64,000 bases of DNA from Xanthomonas translucens pv. cerealis (GCF_006838285.1 NZ_CP038228.1:744001-808000), one strand, 5' to 3'. Positions 36,166 to 47,444 are shown, counted from the stretch's first letter. Program-made: numbers and translations. Notes: a model not told the origin generated them from the letters alone.

Positions 36166-37167
36166 TTAAACCACTCTGGCGCGCAACAGGTCGTGAATGT
36201 TGAGCGCGCCGACCGCGCGGCCGGCGCCATCGACCACGATCAAGCCGTTGATCTTGTGGGTTTCCATCAGCCGTGCGGCCTCGGCGGCGAGCTGGTCGGC
36301 GCCGATCGTGCGCGGCTGCCGGGTCATCACCTCAGCGATGCGGGTCTGGCGCACGTCCAGCGCGCTGTCCAGGGTGCGGCGCAGGTCGCCGTCGGTGAAC
36401 AGGCCGAGCAGGCGCCCGTCGCCATCGACCACGGCGGTCATGCCCAGGCGCTTGCGGCTCATCTCCACCAGCGCTTCGCTGAGGCTGGCGTCCTCGCGTA
36501 CCCGCGGCAGTTCGTCGCCGCCGTGCATCACGTCGGTGATGTGCAGCAACAGGCGCCGGCCCAGGCTGCCGGCCGGGTGCGAGCGGGCGAAATCGTCGGC
36601 GGTGAAGCCGCGCGCGTCCAGCAGCGCCACCGCCAGCGCATCGCCCAGCGCCAGCGAGGCGGTGGTGCTGGAGGTCGGCGCCAGATCCAGCGGGCAGGCT
36701 TCGGCCGGCACGCTGATGTCCAGGTGCAGGTCGGCCTCGCGCGCCAGCGTGGACTGGGCGCGGCCGGTCATCGCGATCACCGCGTTGCCCTGGCGCTTGA
36801 GCACCGGCAGCAGCATCAGGATCTCGTCGGATTCGCCGGAATAGGACAGCGCCAGGACCACGTCGGCATCGGTGATCATGCCCAGGTCGCCGTGCCCGGC
36901 CTCGCCCGGATGCACATAGAACGCCGGGGTGCCGGTGGAGGCGAGGGTGGCGGCGATCTTGCGCGCCACGTGCCCGGACTTGCCCATGCCGGTGGCGACC
37001 ACGCGTCCGCGCGAGGCCAGGATCAGCCGGCAGGCGGCGGCGAACGCGGCGCCGATGCGCGCGCCGACCGCGCCCAGCGCGGCCTGCTCGATCTCGACCA
37101 CGCGGCGGCCGCTGGCGACCAGGCTGGCGTCGTCGATCGCGGCGGGGGACAGGGGCGATGCAGCCAT
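36166..37167 (-). CDS. kdsD: D-arabinose 5-phosphate isomerase
   Basis: Makes arabinose 5-phosphate, the precursor of Kdo. The 333 residues comprise an N-terminal SIS domain (VVATGMGKSGHVARKIAATLASTGTPAFYVHPGEA, ALSYSGESDEI) and two C-terminal CBS domains (ITDVMHGGDELPRV..., VMTRQPRTIGADQL...). It heads the Kdo/LPS transport operon and diverges from ibaG; the 52-bp divergent gap includes TAGAAT (37187-37192), which could be a -10 for ibaG. Confidence 0.96.
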   Translation of the reverse strand: MAASPLSPAAIDDASLVASGRRVVEIEQAALGAVGARIGAAFAAACRLILASRGRVVATGMGKSGHVARKIAATLASTGTPAFYVHPGEAGHGDLGMITDADVVLALSYSGESDEILMLLPVLKRQGNAVIAMTGRAQSTLAREADLHLDISVPAEACPLDLAPTSSTTASLALGDALAVALLDARGFTADDFARSHPAGSLGRRLLLHITDVMHGGDELPRVREDASLSEALVEMSRKRLGMTAVVDGDGRLLGLFTDGDLRRTLDSALDVRQTRIAEVMTRQPRTIGADQLAAEAARLMETHKINGLIVVDGAGRAVGALNIHDLLRARVV

Positions 37168-37219
37168 GCGGATGCCGGTCGGAGGGTAGAATGGCCGATC
37201 ATTTTATTAGGAAAGCCCG

Positions 37220-39104
<1,885 letters not shown>

Positions 39105-39160
39105 GCCATCCGTGCGTTGGCGCTGTCCGCGCATCGCGCGCTGCTTACCCGAGTAGGGGA

Positions 39161-39193
39161 AAAGAAAAAGGCGGGCCATGCGGCCCGCCTTTT
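39161..39193. terminator. bidirectional intrinsic terminator
   Basis: The stem GGCGGGCC (39170-39177)/GGCCCGCC (39182-39189) has a 4-nt loop. T4 follows on the plus strand and a T-rich tract (from AAAAGAAAAA) on the minus strand. It ends both the ibaG-murA transcript and the convergent DUF3108 gene. Confidence 0.9.
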
Positions 39194-39210
39194 CCGTGAT
39201 GGCTGCTTGT

Positions 39211-39894
39211 TTAGTTCAGTGAGGTCATGACCAGAAGCAGGGTTTGTTTGCCGTTGTCGGTTTGCTGGACGCGTACAGGAGCCGGTGCGTCTGGCACGAT
39301 CCAGGCCAGGGTCTGCTTGCTGCCATTGGTGTAGCTGATTTTGGTCGCATTCTCGATCTTGCCATTGAAGCTGACCGCTTCGGTGCCGACCACCTCATAG
39401 GTCGTCTGTTGCGTCTTGCCCAGGTTCACGATGTTGTAGCTCAGAGGATTGCCTGCGTTGACGTCGCTTACGATCGCCAGATTCACCAGCAACGGGTTCA
39501 GGTCGCCAATCGTCAGTGGCACCGGAACACTTTGCTCGGATGTGACGTTGCCCGACCAGGTCGCTTGCAGGCTGTTCCAGTCGTATTGGCCAAGCGCTTC
39601 GCTCTTGTTGCCCAAGGTCTTCAATACATCATCGCTGGAGAGTGGGCGTAAACGACCAGTCGCTGTATCGAATACAGTGGTTTGGTTGAGTTGGATAAAA
39701 ATATTTTTGACATCGAGGTTATAGGTCCACTGGTCGCTGCCATTTTTGGTCAGGGTCATGGTGCCCGCGGCTTGCGCACCCAGGTAATTGGCTTGGTATT
39801 TTGCTTGGAATGGCTCGATTGCCATGGCTGATACGCTTGCCAGACTCAGTACTGCGGCCGTTAGGGCGGACAAAGGACCTGAGATGCGTGACAT
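39211..39894 (-). CDS. DUF3108 exported protein, copy 1 (divergent composition)
   Basis: A 227-residue periplasmic protein with a signal peptide (LSALTAAVLSLASVSAMA). The mature start IEPFQAKYQANYLGAQAAGTMTLTKNG and later blocks (LRPLSSDDV, YDWNSLQATWSGNV, LLVNLAIVSDVNAGNPLSYNIVNLG, WIVPDAPAPVRVQQTDNGKQ) align throughout with copy 2 at 40519-41202. The start is supported by GAGGAG at 9-nt spacing. The gene and its upstream region are clearly poorer in GC than all neighbours, so it is either a fast-drifting paralogue or a transferred allele. Function unknown. Confidence 0.85.
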   Translation of the reverse strand: MSRISGPLSALTAAVLSLASVSAMAIEPFQAKYQANYLGAQAAGTMTLTKNGSDQWTYNLDVKNIFIQLNQTTVFDTATGRLRPLSSDDVLKTLGNKSEALGQYDWNSLQATWSGNVTSEQSVPVPLTIGDLNPLLVNLAIVSDVNAGNPLSYNIVNLGKTQQTTYEVVGTEAVSFNGKIENATKISYTNGSKQTLAWIVPDAPAPVRVQQTDNGKQTLLLVMTSLN

Positions 39895-40479
39895 CTTTAT
39901 ACTCCTCTTATGTTGGTTTAAGCAGATCGATGCGGTGCTTGACCGCCTTCATGCGTGCAAACGGCGTGCCGGTATTGCTATGCCATTAGTACTCTGCAGC
40001 GATGCGTTTCTGCCGCCAACTATCCGTGAAACGCAAAGCGCGTCGTGCCTGAGATGCTCCATGCTTGGTATTTAATTAATTGCATGCCATTTTGGGCGGG
40101 GCGATAAACATGCTGCTGAACCAGGTTTGATGTCAATGTGGGTTCTGGTTCGTGCGCTGTCCATTTTTGCGAAAAGTGATAGCGCGCATTTTTCTTTCTT
40201 GATGGAGGTGCGCTAGATGTTCAGTGGTCGCGTGGCGGCCTCTTCACTCTTCGAATGTGCAGGCTTCATGACAGCTTGGCGCAGGCACGGTTCATGGCGC
40301 TCGATGGCGCGAGCGTGATGAACTCTTCGATCGGGTTTTCGTCGGCGCCGATGAAGCGCTGGGCCGGGGCATGGACATTCGGTGCGGCATGCCGCGATCA
40401 TGCCCTGCCGCGTGGCGGGCGGCGTAGCACGCCGCCGCCGCCGATCACCGACCTGTACGTGTCGGCGTTACTGATGCAA
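39895..40479. other. AT-rich intergenic region between DUF3108 copies 1 and 2
   Basis: About 600 bp without a convincing gene. The part near copy 1 (40060-40200) is unusually AT-rich for this window and includes TTTAATTAATTGCATGC; it probably holds the copy 1 promoter. Short ORFs here lack ribosome sites. The GC content rises again after about 40260. Confidence 0.5.
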
Positions 40480-40503
40480 GGCGGGCCTGCGGCCCGCCTT
40501 TTT
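40480..40503. terminator. intrinsic terminator, same stem as at 39170
   Basis: GGCGGGCC (40480-40487), loop TGC, GGCCCGCC (40491-40498), then T5 on the plus strand; the minus strand has a weak tail only. The stem is identical to the one at 39170-39189, and each sits just past the stop of a DUF3108 gene. Confidence 0.8.
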
Positions 40504-40518
40504 GCGTGACGCCGCGGC

Positions 40519-41202
40519 TCAGCGCAGCGTCTTGATGGTCAGGTCCAGCGCGTCCTGGCCGTTCTCGCGCTGCAGGATGCGCACCGGCACCGGCATGTCC
40601 GGCACGATCCAGGCGATGATTTCCTTGGCGCCGTCGCTGCGGCTGACCTTGGTCGCCTGTTCGCTCTTGCCGTTGACGGTGATGGTTTCCTTGCCGGCCA
40701 CCTTGTAGGTCATCGGCTTGGCACGGCCTTCGTCGACCATGCGGTAGCTCGGCGTCTTGCCGGCGTTGACGTCGCGCGCGATCGCCAGGTTGATCAGCAG
40801 CGCGTCCATGTCGCCGGACTGCAGCTTCACCGGGCCGCGGCGGTCGGGCTTGACGTCGCCGGCCCAGGTCGCCTGCGCGGTGCCCCAGTCGTAGTTGGCG
40901 GTCACCGCCTTCTTCTTGATCAGGAACAGCGAGCGGTCGTCGCTGCTGAGCGGGCGCAGTTGTCCGCCTTTTTCCTCGAACACGGTGCTCTGGCTCAGGT
41001 CGGCGACCTGGTTCTTGATCGACAGGCTGTAGCGCCAGCGGTTGTTGCCTTCGCTGGCCAGGATCATCAAGCCGTTGGCCTGCATGCCCATGTAGCTGGC
41101 CTGGTAGTCGGCCTTGAACGGCTCCAGTGCCAGGGCAGGCAGGCTGGCCATGGCCAGCAGTGCGGCGGAGAGGGCGGATAGCGGGCGGGCGATGCGTGTC
41201 AT
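40519..41202 (-). CDS. DUF3108 exported protein, copy 2
   Basis: A 227-residue periplasmic protein of the same length and pattern as copy 1. It has a signal peptide (LSALSAALLAMASLPALA), then LEPFKADYQASYMGMQANGLMIL, LRPLSSDDRS, YDWGTAQATWAGDVK, LLINLAIARDVNAGKTPSYRMVDEG and WIVPDMPVPVRILQRENGQD. Composition is typical for the window. It begins 2 nt after the stop of copy 3 and is surely co-transcribed. The family has no established role; a beta-rich periplasmic fold seems likely. Confidence 0.88.
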   Translation of the reverse strand: MTRIARPLSALSAALLAMASLPALALEPFKADYQASYMGMQANGLMILASEGNNRWRYSLSIKNQVADLSQSTVFEEKGGQLRPLSSDDRSLFLIKKKAVTANYDWGTAQATWAGDVKPDRRGPVKLQSGDMDALLINLAIARDVNAGKTPSYRMVDEGRAKPMTYKVAGKETITVNGKSEQATKVSRSDGAKEIIAWIVPDMPVPVRILQRENGQDALDLTIKTLR

Positions 41203-41204
41203 GG

Positions 41205-42053
41205 TCAGACTCCTTGGTATTCGGTCAGGCGCAGGTCGATGCGGTCTTCGCCGTCCTCGCGCTGCAGGATGCGCACCGGCGTCGGCACACCGTTGGCGAT
41301 CCACAGAATGGTCTCATTCTTGCCGCCATTGGTGCGCGACACGCGCAGCGCGTCGTAGCTGATATCGCCGACCTGCACCATCTCGGTCTGCTCGGCGGCA
41401 TGATAGACATGTTCGCGGACCCGGCCGACATCGACGAAGCGGTAGCTCATGGTCTTGCCGGGCTGCGCGTCGCGCATGATCGACAGGTTGATCAGCAGCG
41501 CGCTCTGGTCGCCGGGCTGCAACGGGATCGGCTGCTGCCGGTCCTTCTTCAGGTCGCCGTCCCAGCGCGCCACGCCCTTGTCCCAGTCGTAGACACCGGT
41601 GACCTTCTTGCAGAAGAACATCGCCTTCTTGACCGTGCTCTGGCTCCGCGGCACGTAGCGCCCATCCTGGGTGCGGAACACCGTGCTCTGTTCGATGTTG
41701 AGGCCGAGGATGCTGGCAAAGCCGCTGCGGCCCTGCACGGCCAGGTCCACGCGCCATTCGTCGCCACTGCCGTGGCTGACCTCCATGCGCGCATCGCCGG
41801 CCTGCTTGCCCTTGTACAGCGCCTGGTAGGTGGCAACGAACGGCTGCAGCGGCGGTGGCGTCCACGGCGCGGCCTGCAGCACTGGCGCGGCCGCCGCTGC
41901 GGCGGGAGCGGCAGGCACGGCCGGCGCTTGCGCGGTTGTCGTCTGCGCGGTTGCCGGCGGCGGAGGGGGCTGCGCGAGCACGCCGACGGCCGGCGCCAGC
42001 AGGCCGAGGCAGGCCACGGCGATAACAGCGAACTGACGCGGGAGGGGCTTCAT
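41205..42053 (-). CDS. DUF3108 exported protein, copy 3 (longer, Ala/Pro linker)
   Basis: A 282-residue protein. The signal peptide is followed by an Ala/Pro/Thr-rich linker of about 40 residues, absent from the other copies, then the DUF3108 domain from LQPFVATYQALYKGKQAGDARMEV to GVPTPVRILQREDGEDRIDL. One internal pattern, STVKKAMFFCKKVTGVYDWDKGVARWDGDLK, aligns with the YDW...ATW block of copies 1 and 2. It follows purN and is the first of the tandem trio in the direction of transcription. Confidence 0.88.
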   Translation of the reverse strand: MKPLPRQFAVIAVACLGLLAPAVGVLAQPPPPPATAQTTTAQAPAVPAAPAAAAAAPVLQAAPWTPPPLQPFVATYQALYKGKQAGDARMEVSHGSGDEWRVDLAVQGRSGFASILGLNIEQSTVFRTQDGRYVPRSQSTVKKAMFFCKKVTGVYDWDKGVARWDGDLKKDRQQPIPLQPGDQSALLINLSIMRDAQPGKTMSYRFVDVGRVREHVYHAAEQTEMVQVGDISYDALRVSRTNGGKNETILWIANGVPTPVRILQREDGEDRIDLRLTEYQGV

Positions 42054-42119
42054 GGGATCGGCTGCGAGGGAGGGGAGTTGGGCGCGGAAGCAGCGCAGCA
42101 GAATCGGGCTGCGGCGTAT

Positions 42120-42773
42120 TCAGGGAATCAGCATGCCCTGGCAATCTAGGCGCAGCGGACTAAACCGGCACTGACCGTCGAGCCAGACGCTGCCATCCCG
42201 TTCAGCCAGGCGTCCGGCCGTGGCCAGTTGCAGCACCGCGCACAGCAGCTGGTGCTCGCGCGGCAGCAGGCGCTGCGCCAGGTCTTCCGGGCGGTCGCCG
42301 GCCTGCACCGGCACCCGTGCCTGTGCAACCACCGCGCCGGCATCCAGTTCCGGCACGACGAAGTGCACGCTGGCGCCGTGTTCGGTGTCGCCGGCGGCCA
42401 GCGCCTGCGCATGCGTATGCAGGCCGCGGTACTTGGGCAGCAGCGATGGGTGGATGTTGAGCAAGCGGCCGGCGAAGCGCTGCACGAAGCCGGTGCCGAG
42501 GATGCGCATGTAGCCGGCGCAGACGATCCAGTCCGGCTGCACGGCGGCGACTGCGTCGCCCAGCGCCTGGTCGAACGCGGCGCGGTCGGGGAAGCCGCTC
42601 GGCGCCGCCGACCAGCGCTGCGCCGGCGCCACCTTTGCCAGCGCCGGCGCCTGTGCGCGGTCGCTGAACACCCCGACCACCTGCGCGTCCAGCGCGCCGG
42701 CGGCGATCGCATCGAGCAGGGCCTGCAGATTGGAACCGCGGCCTGAGGCGAGCACGGCGAGGCGGAGCGTCAT
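42120..42773 (-). CDS. purN: phosphoribosylglycinamide formyltransferase
   Basis: Transfers formyl from 10-formyl-THF to GAR in purine synthesis. The 217 residues carry the phosphate-binding SGRGSNLQALLDAI, AGYMRILG, the catalytic NIHPSLLPKYRGLHTHAQALAAGDTEHGASVHFV (Asn, His and Asp of the family) and EHQLL. It overlaps the upstream membrane-protein gene by 4 nt and belongs to the purM-purN unit. Confidence 0.96.
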   Translation of the reverse strand: MTLRLAVLASGRGSNLQALLDAIAAGALDAQVVGVFSDRAQAPALAKVAPAQRWSAAPSGFPDRAAFDQALGDAVAAVQPDWIVCAGYMRILGTGFVQRFAGRLLNIHPSLLPKYRGLHTHAQALAAGDTEHGASVHFVVPELDAGAVVAQARVPVQAGDRPEDLAQRLLPREHQLLCAVLQLATAGRLAERDGSVWLDGQCRFSPLRLDCQGMLIP

Positions 42774-43213
42774 CGGGCGCGGTTCCGGAACAGGGCGACA
42801 GCGGCCGGGCGCTGCAGCACCAGTAGGGTCCACGCGCTCAGCAGCGTGCCGAGCGGGAAGGCCAGCGCCGCCAGCGCGGCGCCGAGCTGGCACAGGCCCC
42901 GCCGGTGGCGTCGACGCAGACATCGCGCGGCGATCACGTTTCCGTTGAAGGCGAGCGGGCCCAGCGCCAGCAATACCGAGGACACGACGATCGCCGCCTG
43001 GCCGCTGCTGGCCCGCGCCGCAGCCTGCCCGGCCGCGTTCTTGGCGGCCTCGTAGCGGATGCCGAAGGCGAGGAAGGCCGCCAGCAGCACAAGCGCCGCC
43101 GCGTGCGGCCAAGCCATCACCGCGTGCAGGGTGGCGAGGGTGCGCAGGTCCGATTCGGTGCGCAGCGCGGGCGACACGGCGCCGGGAACGGGCAGGGGCG
43201 GAGGCAGTGGCAT
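42770..43213 (-). CDS. small membrane protein between purM and purN
   Basis: About 147 residues with three to four hydrophobic segments: HAAALVLLAAFLAFGIRY, AAIVVSSVLLALGPLAFNGNVIAA and LGAALAALAFPLGTLLSAWTLLVL. It has an Arg-rich loop (RCLRRRHRRGLC). The ATGA overlap with purN and the 71-nt gap after purM support real expression. I do not recognise the family; co-location with purine genes may be incidental. Confidence 0.6.
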   Translation of the reverse strand: MPLPPPLPVPGAVSPALRTESDLRTLATLHAVMAWPHAAALVLLAAFLAFGIRYEAAKNAAGQAAARASSGQAAIVVSSVLLALGPLAFNGNVIAARCLRRRHRRGLCQLGAALAALAFPLGTLLSAWTLLVLQRPAAVALFRNRAR

Positions 43214-43284
43214 CGGAGCGTCTCAGGCGCGACGACAGCGACCGGCGCCGCGGCCGCCATGGCCGGCGCAGGTTGCGGTCCGGC

Positions 43285-44310
43285 TCAGCCGATGTGCACG
43301 CGTTCGCCGGCGCCGGCCGCCACCACCGCGCCGATCTGCCAATGCGCCAGGCCCAGCGCGTCCAGGCTGCGCTCCAGCGCGGCGACCTGGTCGGGCGCGG
43401 CCACCAGCACGAAGCCGATGCCGCAGTTGAAGGTGCGCCACATCTCGCTGTCGGCGACCGCGCCTTCGCGCTGCAGCCATTGGAACACCGGCGGCAGGGG
43501 CCAGGCGCTGGCGCGGATGTCCAGGCCCAGGCCGTCGGGGATCACGCGGATGATGTTCTCGGTCAGGCCGCCGCCGGTGATGTGCGCCATCGCGTGGATG
43601 CCGTCGGCATGCTCGCCGCGCAGCAGCGACAGGATCGGCTTGACGTACAGCGCGGTTGGCGCCATCAGCGCGTCGGCCAGGGGGGTGCCGCCGAGCTGCA
43701 GCGCGGCCGGACGCCCGGCGCGGTCGTAGATGCGGCGGATCAGCGAATAGCCGTTGGAGTGCGGGCCGGAGGAGGCGATGCCGATCAGCACGTCGCCCTG
43801 GCGCACCTTGGCACCGTCGAGCAACTGCGACTTCTCCACCGCGCCGACGGTGAAGCCGGCCAGGTCGTACTCGCCCGGCGGGTACATGTCGGGCATTTCC
43901 GCGGTCTCGCCGCCGATCAGCGCGCAGCCGGCCAGTTCGCAGCCGCGGGCGATGCCGCCGACCACCGCCACCGTGGTCTCCACGTTGAGCTTGCCGGTGG
44001 CGAAGTAGTCCAGGAAGAACAGCGGCTCGGCGCCCTGCACCAGCACGTCGTTGACGCACATGCCGACCAGATCGATGCCGATGCTGTCGTGCCGGCCCAG
44101 CTGTTGCGCCAGCTTCAGCTTGGTGCCGACGCCGTCCGTGCCGGACACCAGCACCGGCTCGCGGTACTTGCCGGACAGGTCGAACAGCGCGCCGAAACCG
44201 CCCAGCCCGCCCATCACTTCGGGGCGGAAACTGCGCTTGACCAAGGGTTTGATGCGTTCGACGACGGCATTGCCGGCATCGATGTCGACGCCGGCGTCGC
44301 GGTAGGTCAA
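43285..44310 (-). CDS. purM: phosphoribosylformylglycinamidine cyclo-ligase
   Basis: AIR synthetase, the fifth step of purine synthesis. The 341 residues carry [87 protein letters not shown] and [10 protein letters not shown]. It diverges from the DUF2066 gene; the 127-bp gap between them must carry both promoters. Confidence 0.97.
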   Translation of the reverse strand: MTYRDAGVDIDAGNAVVERIKPLVKRSFRPEVMGGLGGFGALFDLSGKYREPVLVSGTDGVGTKLKLAQQLGRHDSIGIDLVGMCVNDVLVQGAEPLFFLDYFATGKLNVETTVAVVGGIARGCELAGCALIGGETAEMPDMYPPGEYDLAGFTVGAVEKSQLLDGAKVRQGDVLIGIASSGPHSNGYSLIRRIYDRAGRPAALQLGGTPLADALMAPTALYVKPILSLLRGEHADGIHAMAHITGGGLTENIIRVIPDGLGLDIRASAWPLPPVFQWLQREGAVADSEMWRTFNCGIGFVLVAAPDQVAALERSLDALGLAHWQIGAVVAAGAGERVHIG

Positions 44311-44437
44311 CGGGGCGGCGGCGGGGTCTTGGGAGTGGTCACGGGCGGTGGCGTCGGCGGAAAGACGGCGATTTTAACAGGCCGCATTGGCGCCAGGCCC
44401 GCATTCGGGCAACAATTCGCCCCGGATACGCCGAGCA

Positions 44438-45556
44438 ATGGAACCTTCGATGCGCCGCAGCCTTGCCTTACTCCTGTCTTTCGCGCTGTGCCTGCCCGCC
44501 GCGGCCGCCCTGGCCCAGGCCGGTCTGCGCACCGAAGGCGACGTCGCCGGCGCGCAGAGCCCCTACGACGCCGAGGTCCCGGTCAACAGCCAGAGCGAGG
44601 CCGACCGCAACGGTGCGGTGGCACGCGCGCTGGGCGTGGTGCTGGGCAAGATCTCCGGCGACCGCGCGGTGATGTCGCGCCCGGGAGTGGCCCAGGCGCT
44701 GCGCAGCGCCAAGAATTTCGTCGACAGCTACGACTACCGCCAGGACCAGGGCACCTCGCCGAGCGGCGCGCCGACCTTCCGCACCACCTTGATCGCGCGC
44801 TTCCGGCAGAGCGACGTGGATGGCCTGGCCGCGGCGCTGGGCCTGCCGCTGTGGCCGCAGCCGCGGCCCAAGCCGGTGCTGTGGCTGGCGATCGACGATG
44901 GCAGTGGCCCGCGCCTGGTCGGCGTGCAGCAGTCCAATGCCGCGCGCAGCGTGCTGGACCGGGCGATCGAGCGCGGCTACCGGCTCGGCCTGCCCACCGG
45001 TAGCGCCGCCGAGCAGGCCCTGGTCGGCGCGATCTGGCGCCAGGACACTGCCGCGGTGGCCAGCGCCTCCTCGCGCTACAGCCCGCCGATGCAGCTGATC
45101 GGCAAAATGTACCGCGGCAAGTCCGGCGGCTGGACCGCCGATTGGGTGTTCGTCGACAGTGGCAAGGCGCTGTCGAGCTGGTCGGCCAGCGACGCCGACG
45201 CGCGCCGCGCGATGGCCGCCGGCGCCGACGGTGCCGCCGATGCGTTGGTCAAGCGCTACGCCAAGGCCGCCAGTACCGGCCCGGCCGGCGTGTATCGGGT
45301 GCTGATCAGCGGCATCGGCAGCGCAGACGACTACCTGCGCGTGTCCGCGGCGCTGCAGAACACCTCGGTGGTGCGGCGCATCGTGCCGATCCAGGCCAGC
45401 GGCGACCGCCTGGAACTGGACCTGGACCTGCTCAGCGGCGTGTCCGGCCTGAATCGCATGCTCGGCCCCGACAGTCCGCTGCAGCCGGTGACGGTGCCGG
45501 TCGAGGGCGGGCCGATCATCCTCAACACCGAGCGCACCGAGTACCGGCTCAAGTGA
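44438..45556 (+). CDS. DUF2066 exported protein
   Basis: A 372-residue protein with a signal peptide (SLALLLSFALCLPAAAALAQA). The DUF2066 features are YDAEVPVNSQSEADRNGAVARALGVVLGKISG near the mature N-terminus and WLAIDDGSGPRLVG in the middle. A second start (44450) is in frame; 44438 gives the longer N-terminus. It overlaps the permease gene by 4 nt (GTGA) and heads DUF2066-permease-hda. No function is known; the same order in related genomes implies a link with Hda or the permease. Confidence 0.85.
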   Translation: MEPSMRRSLALLLSFALCLPAAAALAQAGLRTEGDVAGAQSPYDAEVPVNSQSEADRNGAVARALGVVLGKISGDRAVMSRPGVAQALRSAKNFVDSYDYRQDQGTSPSGAPTFRTTLIARFRQSDVDGLAAALGLPLWPQPRPKPVLWLAIDDGSGPRLVGVQQSNAARSVLDRAIERGYRLGLPTGSAAEQALVGAIWRQDTAAVASASSRYSPPMQLIGKMYRGKSGGWTADWVFVDSGKALSSWSASDADARRAMAAGADGAADALVKRYAKAASTGPAGVYRVLISGIGSADDYLRVSAALQNTSVVRRIVPIQASGDRLELDLDLLSGVSGLNRMLGPDSPLQPVTVPVEGGPIILNTERTEYRLK

Positions 45557-46722
45557 CACTGTCCCCCGAAGCGGAAATCGCCCAGTTCCTGCGCCGCCTG
45601 AAATGGGCGGCGGTGATCCTGGGCGTGCTGTGGGTGGTGGCGCTGCTGGCGCCGATCCTCACCCCGTTCGCGCTGGCGCTGCTGCTGGGCTGGCTCGGCG
45701 ACCCGCTGGTCGATCGCCTGGAGCGCGCCGGCCGTTCGCGCAACATGGCGGTGACCCTGGTATTCGTGCTGATGCTGTTGCTGCTGGTGCTGGCGCTACT
45801 GATCCTGGTGCCGATGCTGGAGCGGCAGATCGTCACCTTCATCGACGTGCTGCCGCAGGCGCGCGACTGGTTCACCAGTACCGCGATCCCCTGGGCCGAG
45901 CAGAAGACTGGGTTGCAGCTGATGGCCTGGCTGGATCCGGAGCGGCTGATCGAATGGATCCGCGGCCACTGGCAGCAGGCCGGCGGCGTCGCCGCGACTT
46001 TCTTCGGCTACCTGTCGCGCTCGGGTTTCGCCATGGTCACCTGGGTGGTGAACCTGGTGCTGCTGCCGATCCTGACCTTTTACTTCCTGCGCGACTGGGA
46101 CATCCTGGTCGAACGCGTGGCCGCCACCATCCCGCGCAACCACGTCGCCACCGTCGGTCGCCTGGCGCGCGAGTCCAACGACGTGCTGGGCGCGTTCATC
46201 CGCGGCCAGTTCCTGGTGATGCTGGCGCTGGGGGTGATCTACGCTGGCGGGCTGAGCCTGGTCGGGCTCAATCTGGGCCTTTTGATCGGCATCGTCGCCG
46301 GCCTGATCAGCTTCATCCCCTACTTGGGCGCGACCACCGGCATCCTGCTGGCGATCCTGGCGGCGCTGGTGCAATCCAAGGGCTTCGACCTGCAACTGAT
46401 GATCCTGGTCGGCGTGGTGTTCACCGTCGGCCAGTTGCTGGAAAGCTACGTGCTGACCCCGCGCATCGTCGGCGACAAGATCGGCCTGCATCCGGTGGCG
46501 GTGATCTTCGCGGTGATGGCCGGCGGCCAGCTGTTCGGCTTCCTCGGCATGCTGCTGGCGCTGCCGGTGGCGGCGGTGGCCAACGTGCTGCTGCATTACC
46601 TGCATGAGCAGTACCGGCAGAGCGAGCTGTATGCCGGCGACAAGTCGGCGATCCTGCTCGACGGCAGCGCCGAGCGCGCGCCGCTGATCGAACCGCCGCC
46701 GCGTGGCCCCGAGCAGCCGTGA
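45553..46722 (+). CDS. AI-2E/PerM-family membrane transporter
   Basis: A 389-residue inner-membrane protein with about eight helices. The family pattern includes LAPILTPFALALLLGWLGDPLVDRLERAGRSRNMAVTLVF, VVNLVLLPILTFYFLRDWDIL, GLLIGIVAGLISFIPYLGATTGILLAILAAL and LESYVLTPRIVGDKIGLHPVAVIFAVMAGGQLFGFLGMLLALPVAAV. Members include the E. coli autoinducer-2 exporter TqsA, but most have other or unknown substrates. The start is GTG, overlapping DUF2066; the stop overlaps the hda GTG. Confidence 0.9.
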   Translation: MTLSPEAEIAQFLRRLKWAAVILGVLWVVALLAPILTPFALALLLGWLGDPLVDRLERAGRSRNMAVTLVFVLMLLLLVLALLILVPMLERQIVTFIDVLPQARDWFTSTAIPWAEQKTGLQLMAWLDPERLIEWIRGHWQQAGGVAATFFGYLSRSGFAMVTWVVNLVLLPILTFYFLRDWDILVERVAATIPRNHVATVGRLARESNDVLGAFIRGQFLVMLALGVIYAGGLSLVGLNLGLLIGIVAGLISFIPYLGATTGILLAILAALVQSKGFDLQLMILVGVVFTVGQLLESYVLTPRIVGDKIGLHPVAVIFAVMAGGQLFGFLGMLLALPVAAVANVLLHYLHEQYRQSELYAGDKSAILLDGSAERAPLIEPPPRGPEQP

Positions 46723-47444
46723 GCGTGCCGCAGCTGCCGTTGGCGTTGCGCTATCCGCCGGAACAGCGCCTGGACCGCTATGTCGGCGCCCCGGCCGGCC
46801 TGCTGGCGCAATTGCAGGCCGTCGCCGACGGCCGCGACGTGGACTGGATCTATCTGTCCGGTCCCGCCGGCACCGGCAAGACGCACCTGGCGCTGGCACT
46901 GTGCGCGGCGGCCGAGCAGGCCGGGCGTAGCGCCGCCTACCTGCCGCTGCAGGCCGCGTCAGGGCGCCTGGGCGACGCGCTGGAAGCGCTGGAAGGCCGC
47001 CACCTGGTCGCGCTGGACGGGCTGGAAGCGAGCGCCGGGCAGCGCGAGGACGAAGTGGCGCTGTTCGATTTCCACAACCGCGCGCGCAGCGCCGGGGTGA
47101 CCCTGCTGTACACCGCGCAGGCGATGCCCGACGGCCTGGCGCTGACCCTGCCGGACCTGCGCTCGCGGCTGGCGCAATGCACGCGCATCGCGCTGTCGCC
47201 GCTGGACGACGCCGGCCGCGCCGCGGTGCTGCGCGAGCGCGCGCAACGCCGCGGCCTGGTGCTGGAAGATGCGGCGATCGACTGGCTGCTGACCCATGCC
47301 GGCCGCGACCTGGCCGGCCTGGTCGTGCTGCTGGAACGGCTGGATCGCGAATCGTTGGCGGCGCAGCGGCGGGTCACGGTGCCGTTTTTGCGGCGGGTGG
47401 TGGGGGGACCGGGGACCGGGGACCGGGGACCCGGGAAAAGCTGA
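46719..47444 (+). CDS. hda: DnaA regulatory inactivator Hda, tail encoded by a repeat arm
   Basis: A DnaA-type AAA+ protein of 241 residues that promotes hydrolysis of DnaA-ATP with the sliding clamp. The early PQLPLALRY fits the clamp-binding motif near the N-terminus. Walker A is SGPAGTGKTHLALAL; Walker B is LVALDGLEA. The DnaA DNA-binding domain is absent, as expected. The start is GTG with a 4-nt overlap. The natural C-terminus probably ends near VPFLRRVV; the final GGPGTGDRGPGKS is read straight from the left arm of repeat element E. Confidence 0.93.
   Translation: MSVPQLPLALRYPPEQRLDRYVGAPAGLLAQLQAVADGRDVDWIYLSGPAGTGKTHLALALCAAAEQAGRSAAYLPLQAASGRLGDALEALEGRHLVALDGLEASAGQREDEVALFDFHNRARSAGVTLLYTAQAMPDGLALTLPDLRSRLAQCTRIALSPLDDAGRAAVLRERAQRRGLVLEDAAIDWLLTHAGRDLAGLVVLLERLDRESLAAQRRVTVPFLRRVVGGPGTGDRGPGKS

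Noticed and set aside
40255..40509. 84-codon plus-strand ORF ending at the second GGCGGGCC terminator
   Set aside because: It reads through the terminator hairpin, has no ribosome site and contains no recognisable motif.
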